Assembly (NCBI GenBank): GCA_003557485.1
Contig: PWOI01000105.1
Span: 1 to 25,951, forward strand
Origin: Elusimicrobiota bacterium
Lineage (GTDB): Bacteria > CG03 > SLGR01 > PWQF01
Direction: 5' to 3'
Length of the DNA stretch: 25,951 bases
Below are positions 18,280-25,634 of this stretch, piece by piece. Position 1 is the stretch's first letter; every line of letters starts with the position of its first letter. The position numbers were made by a program, and so were the translations under genes. The notes beneath the pieces were generated by a model. That model made no database searches and was not told the origin of the DNA. It saw nothing but the letters and a program-made list of their open reading frames with translations.

Positions 18280-21048
18280 TTAATCCTTAAGATTCTCTAA
18301 AATCGCTTTCAAGCCCAGGGACTGCAACTCCTTAACAAGCACCCTGAAAGATTCTGGCACTGTCGGTTCTTTTATTTCATCGTTTTTAATTATAGCTTCA
18401 TGCATTTCCGTCCTGGCTTTTACATCGTCACTTTTGTAAGTAAGAAGTTCCTGAAGCGTATAAGCAGCCCCGTAACCTTCCATGGCCCATACTTCCATTT
18501 CACCAAATCTCTGCCCGCCGAACATGGCTTTTCCGCCAAGTGGCTGACGGGTTATTAGAGAATAAGGTCCGGTCGAACGGGCATGAGCCTTATCTTCAGC
18601 CATATGTTCAAGTTTCATCAGATACATAATGCCCACAGTTATATTATCACCAAGTACCTCACCCGTCCGTCCGTCATAAAGCCTTGCGCGTCCGGATTCT
18701 GAAAGTCCATTTTCCCTAAGCATCTTTTTTATTTCTTTTTCAGTAGCTCCGTCGAATACTGGAGTGATAACCCTGATCCCGGCTTTTTCGGCAGCAAGGC
18801 CAAGGTGTGCCTCAAGAATCTGACCTACGTTCATTCTTGAAGGAACTCCTAAAGGATTTAAAAGAAAATCAACCGGGCGGCCGTCTTCGGTATACGGCAT
18901 ATCCTCTTCAGGAAGAATCCTTGATATAACGCCTTTATTCCCATGTCTTCCCGCAACCTTGTCACCTGCCATTAGTTTTCTGCGGGATGCAACATGTATT
19001 TTGACTTTTTTCGACACCATTACAGGAAGCTCGTCGCCCTTTTCAAGGTCGTCTATCTCGGCCTGACGCAATTTATTGAGCCGTTCCTCCTCAACACTCC
19101 GAAGTATTTTATTTTTTTCTCTATAAAGTTCGTATTCTTTTTTTGTTATTTCACCCTTTTTCGCTTTATTGCTCATTCTAAGGGTACGGGAGCTGCTGTC
19201 TTTTCTAAATTCTTCAATAAGACTGTCGTACCTGTCATTAATTTCCCCGGAAAACTTATCTTTCCTGTTTTTTGTAAGACTGTCTTTCCGGTCAAAAACT
19301 TCTACGCGTATAACTTTTCCTTCTATTCCTGGAGGAACCTTCAGTGAAGTGTCCTTTACATCTTCGGCTTTTTTACCGAAAATGGTTTTCAGAAGCCTGA
19401 CTTCGGGAGTATAGCGGGTTTTCCCTTTAGGTGTAACTTTACCTACGAGGATGTCACCCGGCCTTACATAAGCCCCAACCCTGACAATTCCGTTTTCATC
19501 AAGATCTCTTAGGCGTTTCTCTCCGACATTGGGTATATCCCTGGTTATTTCCTCTCTGCCTATTTTCAGGTCCCGGGCCTCAACCTCCTCTTTAAATATA
19601 TGGATACTTGTAAAAATATCCTCTTTAACAAGACGTTCGGAAACCAGAACCGCATCTTCAAAATTATATCCTTCCCAGGGCATAAAAGCTACAACAAGGT
19701 TGCGGCCAAGCGCAAGCTCGCCTTTTGCGGTTGCAGGCCCATCAGCCAAAATGTCGTCTTTTTTAACTTTCTCACCTTCAGATACTATAGGCAGCTGGTT
19801 ATAACTTGTGTCCTGATTGCTTCTTATGAATTTTTTAAGTTCATAAACATCTATATGGTCCTGTTCGGTTTTTTTATTGCTTTTTCCGGCAGCCTTTATG
19901 ATTATTTTCTCTGAATCAACATATATTACTTCGCCTGCCCTGTCAGCTTTTACAACAACACCGCTATTCCTGGCAACAACCTGCTCCATACCGGTAGAGA
20001 CAAGTGGAGGCTCGGTTATTGAAAGAGGGAGAGCCTGCCGCTGCATATTAGAACCCATAAGAGCGCGGTTAGCATCATTATGCTCCAAAAAAGGAACCAA
20101 ACCAGCCGCAGCCCCGACCATCTGCTGGGGGGAAATATCGATATAATTAACTTCAGTTTTTTTCACGAGGGGAAAATTGCCCCTCTGCCTTGCAGTTATA
20201 AGCCCGTCGGGAAGCTCCCCTTTTTTATCTGCTACAGTCGCGGGAACCAGTACGTTTTCATCTTCAATATCAGCGGTAAGATATTCTATTTTATTTGTAA
20301 TCTTTCCGTTTTCAACTTTTCTAAAAGGTGTTTCTATGAGACCGTATTCATTTATTCTTGAATAAATTGCAAGTGTTGACCGCAACCCGATATTCTGTCC
20401 TTCAGGCGTTTCAATCGGGCATATTCTTCCGTAATGTGTATGGTGAACATCCCTTACTTCAAAGCCAGCCCTTCTGCGGTCAAGACCGCCCGGGCCCAAC
20501 GCTGAAGTTCTTCTCTTATGGGTAAGTTCCGTAAGAGGGTTTGTCTGAGACAAAAACTGGGAAAGCTGACCCGTACCGAAAAATTTATTTATAGCAGCAG
20601 ACACAGGAACCGGATTTATAAGGGATGTCGGGGTCGCGTCTTCCGGAGACTGAAGATTCATTTTGCTTCTTACAAGTCTCGCCAAATTAGCAACTCCCCT
20701 CCTGAGATGGTTTTCAAGCTGTTCTCCAACTGTACGCACCCTGCGATTACCGAGATGATCTATGTCGTCTACTTCTCCTCCTATTCCGTTATTAAGCATT
20801 ATTATATATTTTACGGAGCATATTATATCAGAGGGAGAAAGATTTCGTTTTTGAAGAGACGGCAGGGGCATTTTTGAATCAGCGTATATTTGTTCAAGCT
20901 TTTTATTTATTTTATAGCGGCCGACTTTTGTCAGGTCATATTTTGCAGTTCCCTTAAAAAAAAGCGTATCAAAATATTCTATAGCTGCCTCGGGAGTTAT
21001 ATGCTGCTGCGACCTAAGAATCTTAAAAATTTCATATATGGCATCCAT
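18280..21048 (-). CDS. rpoB: RNA polymerase subunit beta, C-terminal fragment of interrupted rpoB
   Basis: This is the 922-residue part of beta after an in-frame stop. It holds the rest of the lobe, the fork and rifampicin region, the active-site wall and the clamp connector. Recognisable blocks are VDDIDHLGNRRVR, FFGTGQLSQF, THKRRTSALGPGG, the NRALMGSNMQRQALPL block, GRHGNKGVISRI and the C-terminal GGQRFGEMEVWAMEGYGAAYTLQELLT. The first ATG after the stop is at 21048, with no recognisable Shine-Dalgarno sequence. No ATG, GTG or TTG lies in frame between that ATG and the stop. Homology to RpoB runs in the same frame across the stop, so this is one gene with the fragment at 21112-21987. Whether the fragment is made separately is unknown. 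Confidence 0.9.
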   Translation of the reverse strand: MDAIYEIFKILRSQQHITPEAAIEYFDTLFFKGTAKYDLTKVGRYKINKKLEQIYADSKMPLPSLQKRNLSPSDIICSVKYIIMLNNGIGGEVDDIDHLGNRRVRTVGEQLENHLRRGVANLARLVRSKMNLQSPEDATPTSLINPVPVSAAINKFFGTGQLSQFLSQTNPLTELTHKRRTSALGPGGLDRRRAGFEVRDVHHTHYGRICPIETPEGQNIGLRSTLAIYSRINEYGLIETPFRKVENGKITNKIEYLTADIEDENVLVPATVADKKGELPDGLITARQRGNFPLVKKTEVNYIDISPQQMVGAAAGLVPFLEHNDANRALMGSNMQRQALPLSITEPPLVSTGMEQVVARNSGVVVKADRAGEVIYVDSEKIIIKAAGKSNKKTEQDHIDVYELKKFIRSNQDTSYNQLPIVSEGEKVKKDDILADGPATAKGELALGRNLVVAFMPWEGYNFEDAVLVSERLVKEDIFTSIHIFKEEVEARDLKIGREEITRDIPNVGEKRLRDLDENGIVRVGAYVRPGDILVGKVTPKGKTRYTPEVRLLKTIFGKKAEDVKDTSLKVPPGIEGKVIRVEVFDRKDSLTKNRKDKFSGEINDRYDSLIEEFRKDSSSRTLRMSNKAKKGEITKKEYELYREKNKILRSVEEERLNKLRQAEIDDLEKGDELPVMVSKKVKIHVASRRKLMAGDKVAGRHGNKGVISRILPEEDMPYTEDGRPVDFLLNPLGVPSRMNVGQILEAHLGLAAEKAGIRVITPVFDGATEKEIKKMLRENGLSESGRARLYDGRTGEVLGDNITVGIMYLMKLEHMAEDKAHARSTGPYSLITRQPLGGKAMFGGQRFGEMEVWAMEGYGAAYTLQELLTYKSDDVKARTEMHEAIIKNDEIKEPTVPESFRVLVKELQSLGLKAILENLKD

Positions 21049-21114
21049 TTTTGACGAGGTATTGTCTTTAGTGAGAGTAAGATGTATAGTCTGGTCGTTT
21101 ACAGGGCGCCCTTA
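21049..21114 (-). other. In-frame TAA and untranslated linker inside rpoB
   Basis: This stretch joins the two rpoB fragments in the same frame. It holds TAA (codon 292) and 21 sense codons translating to GRPVNDQTIHLTLTKDNTSS and a Lys, before the ATG at 21048. The linker fits the expected beta sequence after the DLDH block, so no frame shift is involved. A single base change (for example to CAA, GAA, AAA, TCA, TTA or TAC) would restore the gene. Part of a 10-bp palindrome overlaps the stop. Confidence 0.9.
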
Positions 21115-21987
21115 GGCAAAATGATCAAGATCCGCCAATTCAACTTTTCTTATTCCGTCTTTTCTCCACTTTTCAAGCAGTTCTTCTGTTACAACCTGAT
21201 TCGGACGACCACTGAACTCTGTTGTATCTTTCGCGGAATCGGGTATTGAAACAAGAATTTTACCTACAATTGTATCGCTTTTTTTTCCTTTAATATCAAT
21301 AAGCTTTGTAGGATAAAAAAGCCTGAGTATATCCTCGTCTTTTTCCCATCCCATGGCACGAAAAAGAACAGTTACGGGGAATTTTCTTTTTCTATTTATC
21401 CTTGCATAAAGTTCGTTACGATTATTATATTCTAACTCTATCCATGAACCCCTGTAAGGTATTATACGGCCGGCATAAAGATTTTTCCCAAGATTTGAAA
21501 CACCTTTTTTCTCATCTTCTTCATAGTTAATACCGGGAGATCTGTGGAGCTGATTTACTATAACCCTTTCTACTCCATTGATAATAAATGTCCCGGTGGA
21601 AGTCATATTGGGCAGGTCAAAAAGATATAATTCCTCTTCTCTTATATCCGGTTTTTTGCGCCCTTCCAGTTTAACCTCAAGGGAAAACCTCACCCTGATC
21701 GGAAGAGCATGGACAACATCTTTTTTTACTGCGTCTTCAATACTGTACAAAGGCAGGTCAACCTTGTAATCAATGTAGTTTAATTTCATATTCCTGTCTA
21801 TGCGCTCAATAGGAAATATATCTTCAAAGACTGCATGCAGCCCGAATTGCTCCTTTTCCCCTTCAGCAGACCACTGAAGAAATTTTTCAAAGGATCTTTG
21901 CTGAACCCGTATTAAATCGGGTGAGGGAAGGGATACCTTCGTTGAAGAAAAATCCTTAACTTTGTCAGGTATATGAGGATATAACAT
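21112..21987 (-). CDS. rpoB: RNA polymerase subunit beta, N-terminal fragment of interrupted rpoB
   Basis: This is the 291-residue start of beta, ending at TAA (21112-21114). It begins five bases after rplL. It contains the protrusion and most of the lobe: the N-terminal SLPSPDLIRVQQRSFEKFLQ block, FPIERIDRNMKLNYIDY, the VRFSLEVKLEGRK region, and FIINGVERVIVNQLHRSPGI. It stops after KVELADLDHFA, which aligns with the NDLDHGPYI region of E. coli beta, well short of a natural C-terminus. On its own it lacks catalytic parts. Read through, the full gene would be 1236 codons including the terminator, a reasonable length for a beta subunit lacking large insertions. Confidence 0.9.
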   Translation of the reverse strand: MLYPHIPDKVKDFSSTKVSLPSPDLIRVQQRSFEKFLQWSAEGEKEQFGLHAVFEDIFPIERIDRNMKLNYIDYKVDLPLYSIEDAVKKDVVHALPIRVRFSLEVKLEGRKKPDIREEELYLFDLPNMTSTGTFIINGVERVIVNQLHRSPGINYEEDEKKGVSNLGKNLYAGRIIPYRGSWIELEYNNRNELYARINRKRKFPVTVLFRAMGWEKDEDILRLFYPTKLIDIKGKKSDTIVGKILVSIPDSAKDTTEFSGRPNQVVTEELLEKWRKDGIRKVELADLDHFA

Positions 21988-21992
21988 TACTT

Positions 21993-22379
21993 TTATTTAA
22001 GTTCTACTGTAGCTCCAAGTTCTTCAAGCGCCGCTTTCGTTTTTTCCGCAGTTTCCTTATCTACACCTTCCTGAACAGGTTTCGGAGCACCGTCAACAAG
22101 TGTTTTTGCTTCCTTAAGGCCAAGTCCAGTTATTTCTCTCACAGATTTAATAACCTGAATCTTTTTATCTCCGGCTGCCTGGAGAACTACATCAAATTCA
22201 GATTTTTCTTCTTCTGATGCACCGCCTGCTGCTGCGCCGGCAGCTGCCACCGCTACAGGAGCCTGTGCCGAAACACCGAATTTTTCTTCCATAGCGGAAA
22301 CAAGATCCGACAACTCTATGACTGTAAGCTGCTCTACCTCTTCCAAAATCGTATCTACTTTACTCTTTTTCTTAGCCAT
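21993..22379 (-). CDS. rplL: 50S ribosomal protein L7/L12
   Basis: L7/L12 forms the flexible stalk that recruits translation GTPases. The 128-residue product has the N-terminal dimerisation helices ([25 protein letters not shown], about residues 12-36) and an Ala/Gly-rich hinge at about 37-60. The C-terminal domain holds [20 protein letters not shown] and [12 protein letters not shown]. It overlaps the rplJ stop by eight bases. The rplL-rpoB spacer is only five bases, with no room for the attenuator seen there in E. coli. Confidence 0.98.
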   Translation of the reverse strand: MAKKKSKVDTILEEVEQLTVIELSDLVSAMEEKFGVSAQAPVAVAAAGAAAGGASEEEKSEFDVVLQAAGDKKIQVIKSVREITGLGLKEAKTLVDGAPKPVQEGVDKETAEKTKAALEELGATVELK

Positions 22380-23424
22380 TACTGCTATCCTCCTTTTTTT
22401 CAGTATCCGTCACCGGGGCTTCTTCATCCCCGCTGGCCGGTTTTTCTGATTGATCTTTATCTTCCTCTTTAATATCCGTTGCAGAAGCCTCTGCTGCCGA
22501 TTTTCCGACAGCTTCTTCCTTTGAGTCCTGGCTTTCTGACTCAGAAGCGGATTGCTGCTTTTCCTGCGCAGCCGGTTCCTTAACTTCTTCTTCCTTTGCT
22601 TCCGGCTCTGCGACAGCTTCTTCCTTTGAGTCCTTACTTTCTGACTCAGAAGCGGATTGCTGCTTTTCCTGCGCAGCCGGTTCCTTAACTTCTTCTTTCT
22701 TTGCTTCCGGCTCTGCGACAGCGTCTTCCTTTGAGTCCTTACTTTCTGACTCAGAAGCAGATTGCTGCTTTTCCTGCGCAGCCGGTTCTTTAACTTCTTC
22801 TTTCTTTGCTTCCGGCTCTGCGGCGGGTTCTTGCCCTGAATTCTGATCCGAAACTGCGGTAACAGGTTCCTGTTTTTCTTCTGCGGCCTGTTCTGGATGC
22901 TCTGGTTTTTTCTCCTGTAAATCTTTTAATGCATAAATCAGTTTTTTAATTACTCCACTGAGAACGCTATGCAGATTCTGTATAGGGGCATTAAACACAT
23001 TAACTACCTGGGCGATAAGCACTGTCCTGTCCGGGAGATCAGCAAGTTTTTTCAATTTATTCTCATCAAGAAAATTTTCACCGACTATGGCTGCTTTAAA
23101 AGACAATATTTCATTTTCTGAGAAATAATTCTTAAAAACCTTAAGCCCAGCAGAGGGATCTTCCGAACCAAGTATAACCGCTACCGGTCCTTTAAGGCTG
23201 CCGAACAATTCTTCGTATTTTTCTTTTCCGGCATTCTCCAAAGAGCGCCTGGCAAGGCGGTTTTTTACAACCTTCAGGGTGCACCCTACACTTTTGAGTT
23301 CTTTTCTAAGAACATTGGCTGCATTAGCGTTTATGCCCTGATAACTTGCTACTATTACGCTTCCGGAAGATTGAATCTCTTCCTCAAAGTTTTTTACAAA
23401 TTGTTTTTTTTCTTCAATTTTCAT
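22372..23424 (-). CDS. rplJ: 50S ribosomal protein L10 with long repeat-bearing acidic tail
   Basis: L10 anchors L7/L12 dimers at the stalk base. Residues 1-172 are a normal L10: N-terminal rRNA-binding domain ([26 protein letters not shown]), then the L12-binding helix at about 146-172. Most bacterial L10 proteins end near there, at about 165-180 residues. Here another 178 residues follow, rich in Glu, Lys, Ala, Ser and Gln, with three tandem 35-residue repeats at 202-236, 237-271 and 272-306. The tail has no hydrophobic core and is probably disordered. The frame is intact through the repeats and ends by overlapping rplL, so the tail is in the same reading frame as a needed gene. The start has only a weak ribosome binding site, downstream of a structured leader. 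Confidence 0.96.
   Translation of the reverse strand: MKIEEKKQFVKNFEEEIQSSGSVIVASYQGINANAANVLRKELKSVGCTLKVVKNRLARRSLENAGKEKYEELFGSLKGPVAVILGSEDPSAGLKVFKNYFSENEILSFKAAIVGENFLDENKLKKLADLPDRTVLIAQVVNVFNAPIQNLHSVLSGVIKKLIYALKDLQEKKPEHPEQAAEEKQEPVTAVSDQNSGQEPAAEPEAKKEEVKEPAAQEKQQSASESESKDSKEDAVAEPEAKKEEVKEPAAQEKQQSASESESKDSKEEAVAEPEAKEEEVKEPAAQEKQQSASESESQDSKEEAVGKSAAEASATDIKEEDKDQSEKPASGDEEAPVTDTEKKEDSSNG
22507..22821 (-). repeat. Three tandem 105-bp repeats inside rplJ
   Basis: The period is exactly 105 bases (35 codons): the same GACAGC-type junction recurs at 22507, 22612 and 22717 on the plus strand. Unit residues run [12 protein letters not shown], then [15 protein letters not shown], then a DSKE-x-AV end. 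The three copies differ by only a few residues (Lys/Glu, Lys/Gln, Asp/Glu), and the DNA is nearly identical, so the duplication is recent or is kept alike by recombination. Confidence 0.96.
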
Positions 23425-23536
23425 TTTCTACAAAAAAATCCCGGCGGGGTTCTTCTAGAAACAGGAACACCGCCTTATACAACCCTGCAAGGCGGCCTGT
23501 TCCCTTACCGCCGGTTCTACTCCGGACAAACTAATC
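23425..23536 (-). promoter_or_regulatory. L10 leader, autoregulatory RNA upstream of rplJ
   Basis: The roughly 112-base leader between the promoter and the rplJ ATG folds well by eye. An inner hairpin pairs GGAACA (23498-23503) with TGTTCC (23464-23469), and CCGCCTT (23489-23495) with AAGGCGG (23470-23476), separated by a two-base GG bulge and closed by a 12-base loop. An outer stem pairs CCGGCGG (23508-23514) with CCGCCGG (23441-23447). In many bacteria the L10-L12 complex binds such a leader to repress rplJL. Position and shape fit the L10 leader family, but I could not run a covariance search. Confidence 0.75.
23432..23447 (-). terminator. Possible intrinsic terminator or attenuator in the L10 leader
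   Basis: The 3' arm of the outer leader stem (CCGCCGG) is followed after two bases by seven T residues, just before the rplJ start. A GC-rich stem plus T-run is the pattern of an intrinsic terminator. As the stem is also the closing helix of the L10 leader, ligand binding could favour termination. This is inference from the pattern; no alternative antiterminator fold was worked out in detail. Confidence 0.5.
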
Positions 23537-23542
23537 TTTTAA

Positions 23543-23570
23543 AGTATATTAATTTTTTTTTACTTGTCAA
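23543..23570 (-). promoter_or_regulatory. Sigma-70-type promoter for rplJL-rpoBC
   Basis: On the minus strand TTGACA (23565-23570) matches the -35 consensus exactly. TATACT (23543-23548) matches the -10 box with one change, at a 16-base spacing. The spacer is A-rich. It starts right after the rplA stop (TAG at 23574-23576). Transcription would begin near 23536, giving the L10 leader. It is the clearest promoter in the window. Confidence 0.8.
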
Positions 23571-23573
23571 ATA

Positions 23574-24254
23574 CTATGCGGCTATTTCAATGCCGGGGCC
23601 CATTGTGGTGGACAAAGAAACCTTTTCAATATATTTGCCTTTGGCAGCGGACGGACGGCTTTTTTTAATTGCATTTAGATACTCATGGAAATTATCTTTC
23701 AACTTCCGGATGTCAAATGAAGTCTTTCCTATTGCGCCATGCACAACAGCTGACTTATCCATACGAAACTCCATCTGCCCCTTCTTTGCCCTTTCAACGG
23801 CAGACACAACATCCTTGACCACGGTATTTGATTTAGGGGACGGCATCAGGCCCCTCGGACCTAAAATTTTACCGAGCTTGGCAAGGTCCTTCATACACTC
23901 AGGTGTAGCAAGAAGTATATCAAATTCAAGATTCCCTTTATTTACCGCATCTATAACTTCATTCTTTCCGGCTATGTCAGCCCCGGCCTGACGCGCTTTT
24001 TCCGCATCAGCAGCTTCTGCAGCAACTGCCACAACAAGCTCCTTGCCGGTACCGTGTGGAAGGACAACACTGCCTCTGACCATCTGATCAGACTGCTTTG
24101 GATCTACGCCTAACTTGATTGCAATATCCACGGATTCATCAAATTTTGCCGTAGCGCATTCTTTTAACTGTTCAAAAGCCTGTTCAATTTCATTTATTGA
24201 AAAAACCTTTTTTTCTGCCTTCTCTTTCAGGTCGTTATATCTCTTACTTCTCAT
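23574..24254 (-). CDS. rplA: 50S ribosomal protein L1
   Basis: L1 forms the mobile stalk that guides deacylated tRNA out of the E site, and in many bacteria it represses the L11 operon. The 226-residue product is near normal length. Conserved blocks include FDESVDIAIKLGVDPKQSDQMVRGSVVLPHGTGK, GPRGLMPSPKSNTV and a C-terminal KGKYIEKVSLSTTMGPGIEI. It begins three bases after rplK and ends in TAG just before the rplJ promoter. Confidence 0.98.
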   Translation of the reverse strand: MRSKRYNDLKEKAEKKVFSINEIEQAFEQLKECATAKFDESVDIAIKLGVDPKQSDQMVRGSVVLPHGTGKELVVAVAAEAADAEKARQAGADIAGKNEVIDAVNKGNLEFDILLATPECMKDLAKLGKILGPRGLMPSPKSNTVVKDVVSAVERAKKGQMEFRMDKSAVVHGAIGKTSFDIRKLKDNFHEYLNAIKKSRPSAAKGKYIEKVSLSTTMGPGIEIAA

Positions 24255-24257
24255 TTT

Positions 24258-24788
24258 TTACTTGTTCTCCGTTTCCTGCACTACCACTTCTTCGGATTTT
24301 TCTTCCGGAGCGCTTTCTTTTTTCTCAGGTTCCGCCGCATATTCCTTGCCTGAAGCTTCAGGAACAACATTTATCCCCATACTTGAAGCAGTGCCTTTTA
24401 TTATATTCATGGCTTTTTCAACATCTTCCGTATTCAAATCTTCAAGTTTCTGTTTTGCTATTTCTCTTACCTGGGCTTCCGTTATTTCACCAATTTTTCT
24501 TTTATTGGGCTCACCGCTGGCAACTGCTATTCCGGCAGCTTTTTTAATGAGAGAAGCCGCCGGGGCTGTTTTGGTTATAAAAGTAAAAGATTTATCCTTA
24601 TATACTGTAATTTCAACGGGCACGAGCATACCGGACTCACGGCTTTTAGTCTTATCATTGAACGCCTTACAAAAATCCATTATGTTTACGCCGTGCTGTC
24701 CCAATGCAGGCCCTACCGGAGGAGCGGGAGTTGCCCCCCCTGCCGGGATTTGAAGCTTTATCTTTGTATCAATAGTTTTCTTTGCCAT
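24258..24788 (-). CDS. rplK: 50S ribosomal protein L11 with charged C-terminal tail
   Basis: L11 binds the GTPase-associated region of 23S rRNA, next to the L10/L12 stalk. Residues 1-141 are a normal L11: the N-terminal domain has the [20 protein letters not shown] block (about 21-40), and the C-terminal rRNA-binding domain ends with [10 protein letters not shown] (about 132-141). Most family members end there. Here 35 further residues follow, rich in Glu, Lys and Ala ([17 protein letters not shown]), resembling the L10 tail repeats. The ribosome binding site is strong (AAAGGTGAT). Confidence 0.97.
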   Translation of the reverse strand: MAKKTIDTKIKLQIPAGGATPAPPVGPALGQHGVNIMDFCKAFNDKTKSRESGMLVPVEITVYKDKSFTFITKTAPAASLIKKAAGIAVASGEPNKRKIGEITEAQVREIAKQKLEDLNTEDVEKAMNIIKGTASSMGINVVPEASGKEYAAEPEKKESAPEEKSEEVVVQETENK

Positions 24789-24800
24789 ATTTTATCACCT

Positions 24801-25352
24801 TTAAATTTTATCTACCTGAAGAAAGTCCAGTTCAACCGGTGTTGTACGTCCAAAAATAGTAACCATCACTTTTACCTTTTGTTTTGAGCTGTCAGCATCT
24901 TCAACTATTCCCATGAAATTATCAAAGGGGCCCTCTACTATCCTTACCTGATCTCCTTTTTTGAATGAAACTTCAGCCTGAGGCTCCTGTTCTTTTCTCT
25001 CTTCAACCATATCCACAATTTTCTTATATTCTTTATCGGTCAAAGGAATAGGATTTTCCCCACCGAGAAAATCCGTAACACCGCGAATATTTTTCATCAG
25101 CCAGTAACTTTCTTCATCAACAATCATATTTACAAGAATATAGCCGGGAAAGAAATCCTTCTCAACAACCTGTTTTTTTCCCTGTCTGAGAGTTACTACT
25201 TCTTTGCGGGGAATCATTGTGCCAAAAAACTTACCTTCTATGCCCCTGTTTGTGATAGTTTTTTCAAGAATATCAACTATTTTTTGTTCCTGGCCGGTAT
25301 AAGTGTTTACAACATACCACCTGGCTTTTTTTTCTTCTTTTTTTTCAGTCAT
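24801..25352 (-). CDS. nusG: Transcription termination/antitermination protein NusG
   Basis: NusG binds elongating RNA polymerase, affects pausing and Rho-dependent termination, and links to S10 on the ribosome. The 183-residue product has the NGN domain (about 10-115) with RWYVVNTYTGQE at the start and FFPGYILV at 67-74. The KOW domain follows (131-160) with KKGDQVRIVEGPFDNFMGIV. A short Lys/Glu stretch precedes the NGN domain. It is upstream of rplK by 12 bases. Confidence 0.98.
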   Translation of the reverse strand: MTEKKEEKKARWYVVNTYTGQEQKIVDILEKTITNRGIEGKFFGTMIPRKEVVTLRQGKKQVVEKDFFPGYILVNMIVDEESYWLMKNIRGVTDFLGGENPIPLTDKEYKKIVDMVEERKEQEPQAEVSFKKGDQVRIVEGPFDNFMGIVEDADSSKQKVKVMVTIFGRTTPVELDFLQVDKI

Positions 25353-25359
25353 TATTAAT

Positions 25360-25542
25360 TTACAACAATACTCCTACAACCCTGGACAGAATAAAGTCCA
25401 CTATACCTATATAAAAGGAAATAATTAAAACCAGAATTATTACCACAATAGTCGAAGCCATTGTAACCTGTTTAGTTGGCCATGCAACCTGTTTTCCTTC
25501 AGAAATAACTTCCCTTATAAATTGTCTCGGTTTTTCTAACAT
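25360..25542 (-). CDS. secE: Preprotein translocase subunit SecE
   Basis: SecE clamps the SecY channel in the inner membrane. The 60-residue product is the short form with one membrane segment (about residues 27-50). It is preceded by the amphipathic EVISEGKQVAWPTKQV motif characteristic of SecE. It starts 15 bases after the encoded CCA end of tRNA-Trp, with a GGGG ribosome binding site, and is followed by nusG after seven bases, the normal arrangement. Confidence 0.97.
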   Translation of the reverse strand: MLEKPRQFIREVISEGKQVAWPTKQVTMASTIVVIILVLIISFYIGIVDFILSRVVGVLL

Positions 25543-25557
25543 TTTACCCCTTTAATA

Positions 25558-25634
25558 TGGCAGGCCTGGCAGGACTCGAACCTGCAACCCCCGGTTTTGG
25601 AGACCGGTGCGCTGGCCAATTGCGCCACAGGCCT
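25558..25634 (-). tRNA. tRNA-Trp (anticodon CCA)
   Basis: A complete cloverleaf is visible on the minus strand. The acceptor stem pairs AGGCCTG with CAGGCCT, with discriminator G. The D arm pairs GCGC with GCGC, and the anticodon arm pairs CCGGT with ACCGG around CTCCAAA (anticodon CCA at 25598-25600). The T arm pairs GCAGG with CCTGC around TTCGAGT. The CCA end is encoded (25558-25560). Its 5' base directly follows the rpmG stop codon, so the tRNA must be cut from the operon transcript by RNase P and a 3' nuclease. Confidence 0.97.

Noticed and set aside
21112-21114. UAA recoded as an amino acid in this organism.
   Set aside because: TAA ends many intact genes in the window, and TAG and TGA are used as well, so a general code change is excluded. 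Only site-specific readthrough remains possible.
21049-21114. A frameshift error as the cause of the broken rpoB.
   Set aside because: The two parts are in the same frame (the starts differ by 939 bases, a multiple of three) and the linker fits RpoB, so a substitution explains it and an indel does not.
21988-21992. Attenuator between rplL and rpoB as in E. coli.
   Set aside because: The gap is only five bases, so no structure of that kind fits.
22507-22821. CRISPR-like array because of the regular 105-bp repeats.
   Set aside because: The repeats are contiguous without spacers, are whole codons in the rplJ frame, and encode a protein repeat.
23371-23991. Plus-strand open frame spanning the L10 leader and rplA (206 codons).
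   Set aside because: It crosses the promoter, the structured leader and the 3' half of rplA in antisense; the translation resembles nothing known.
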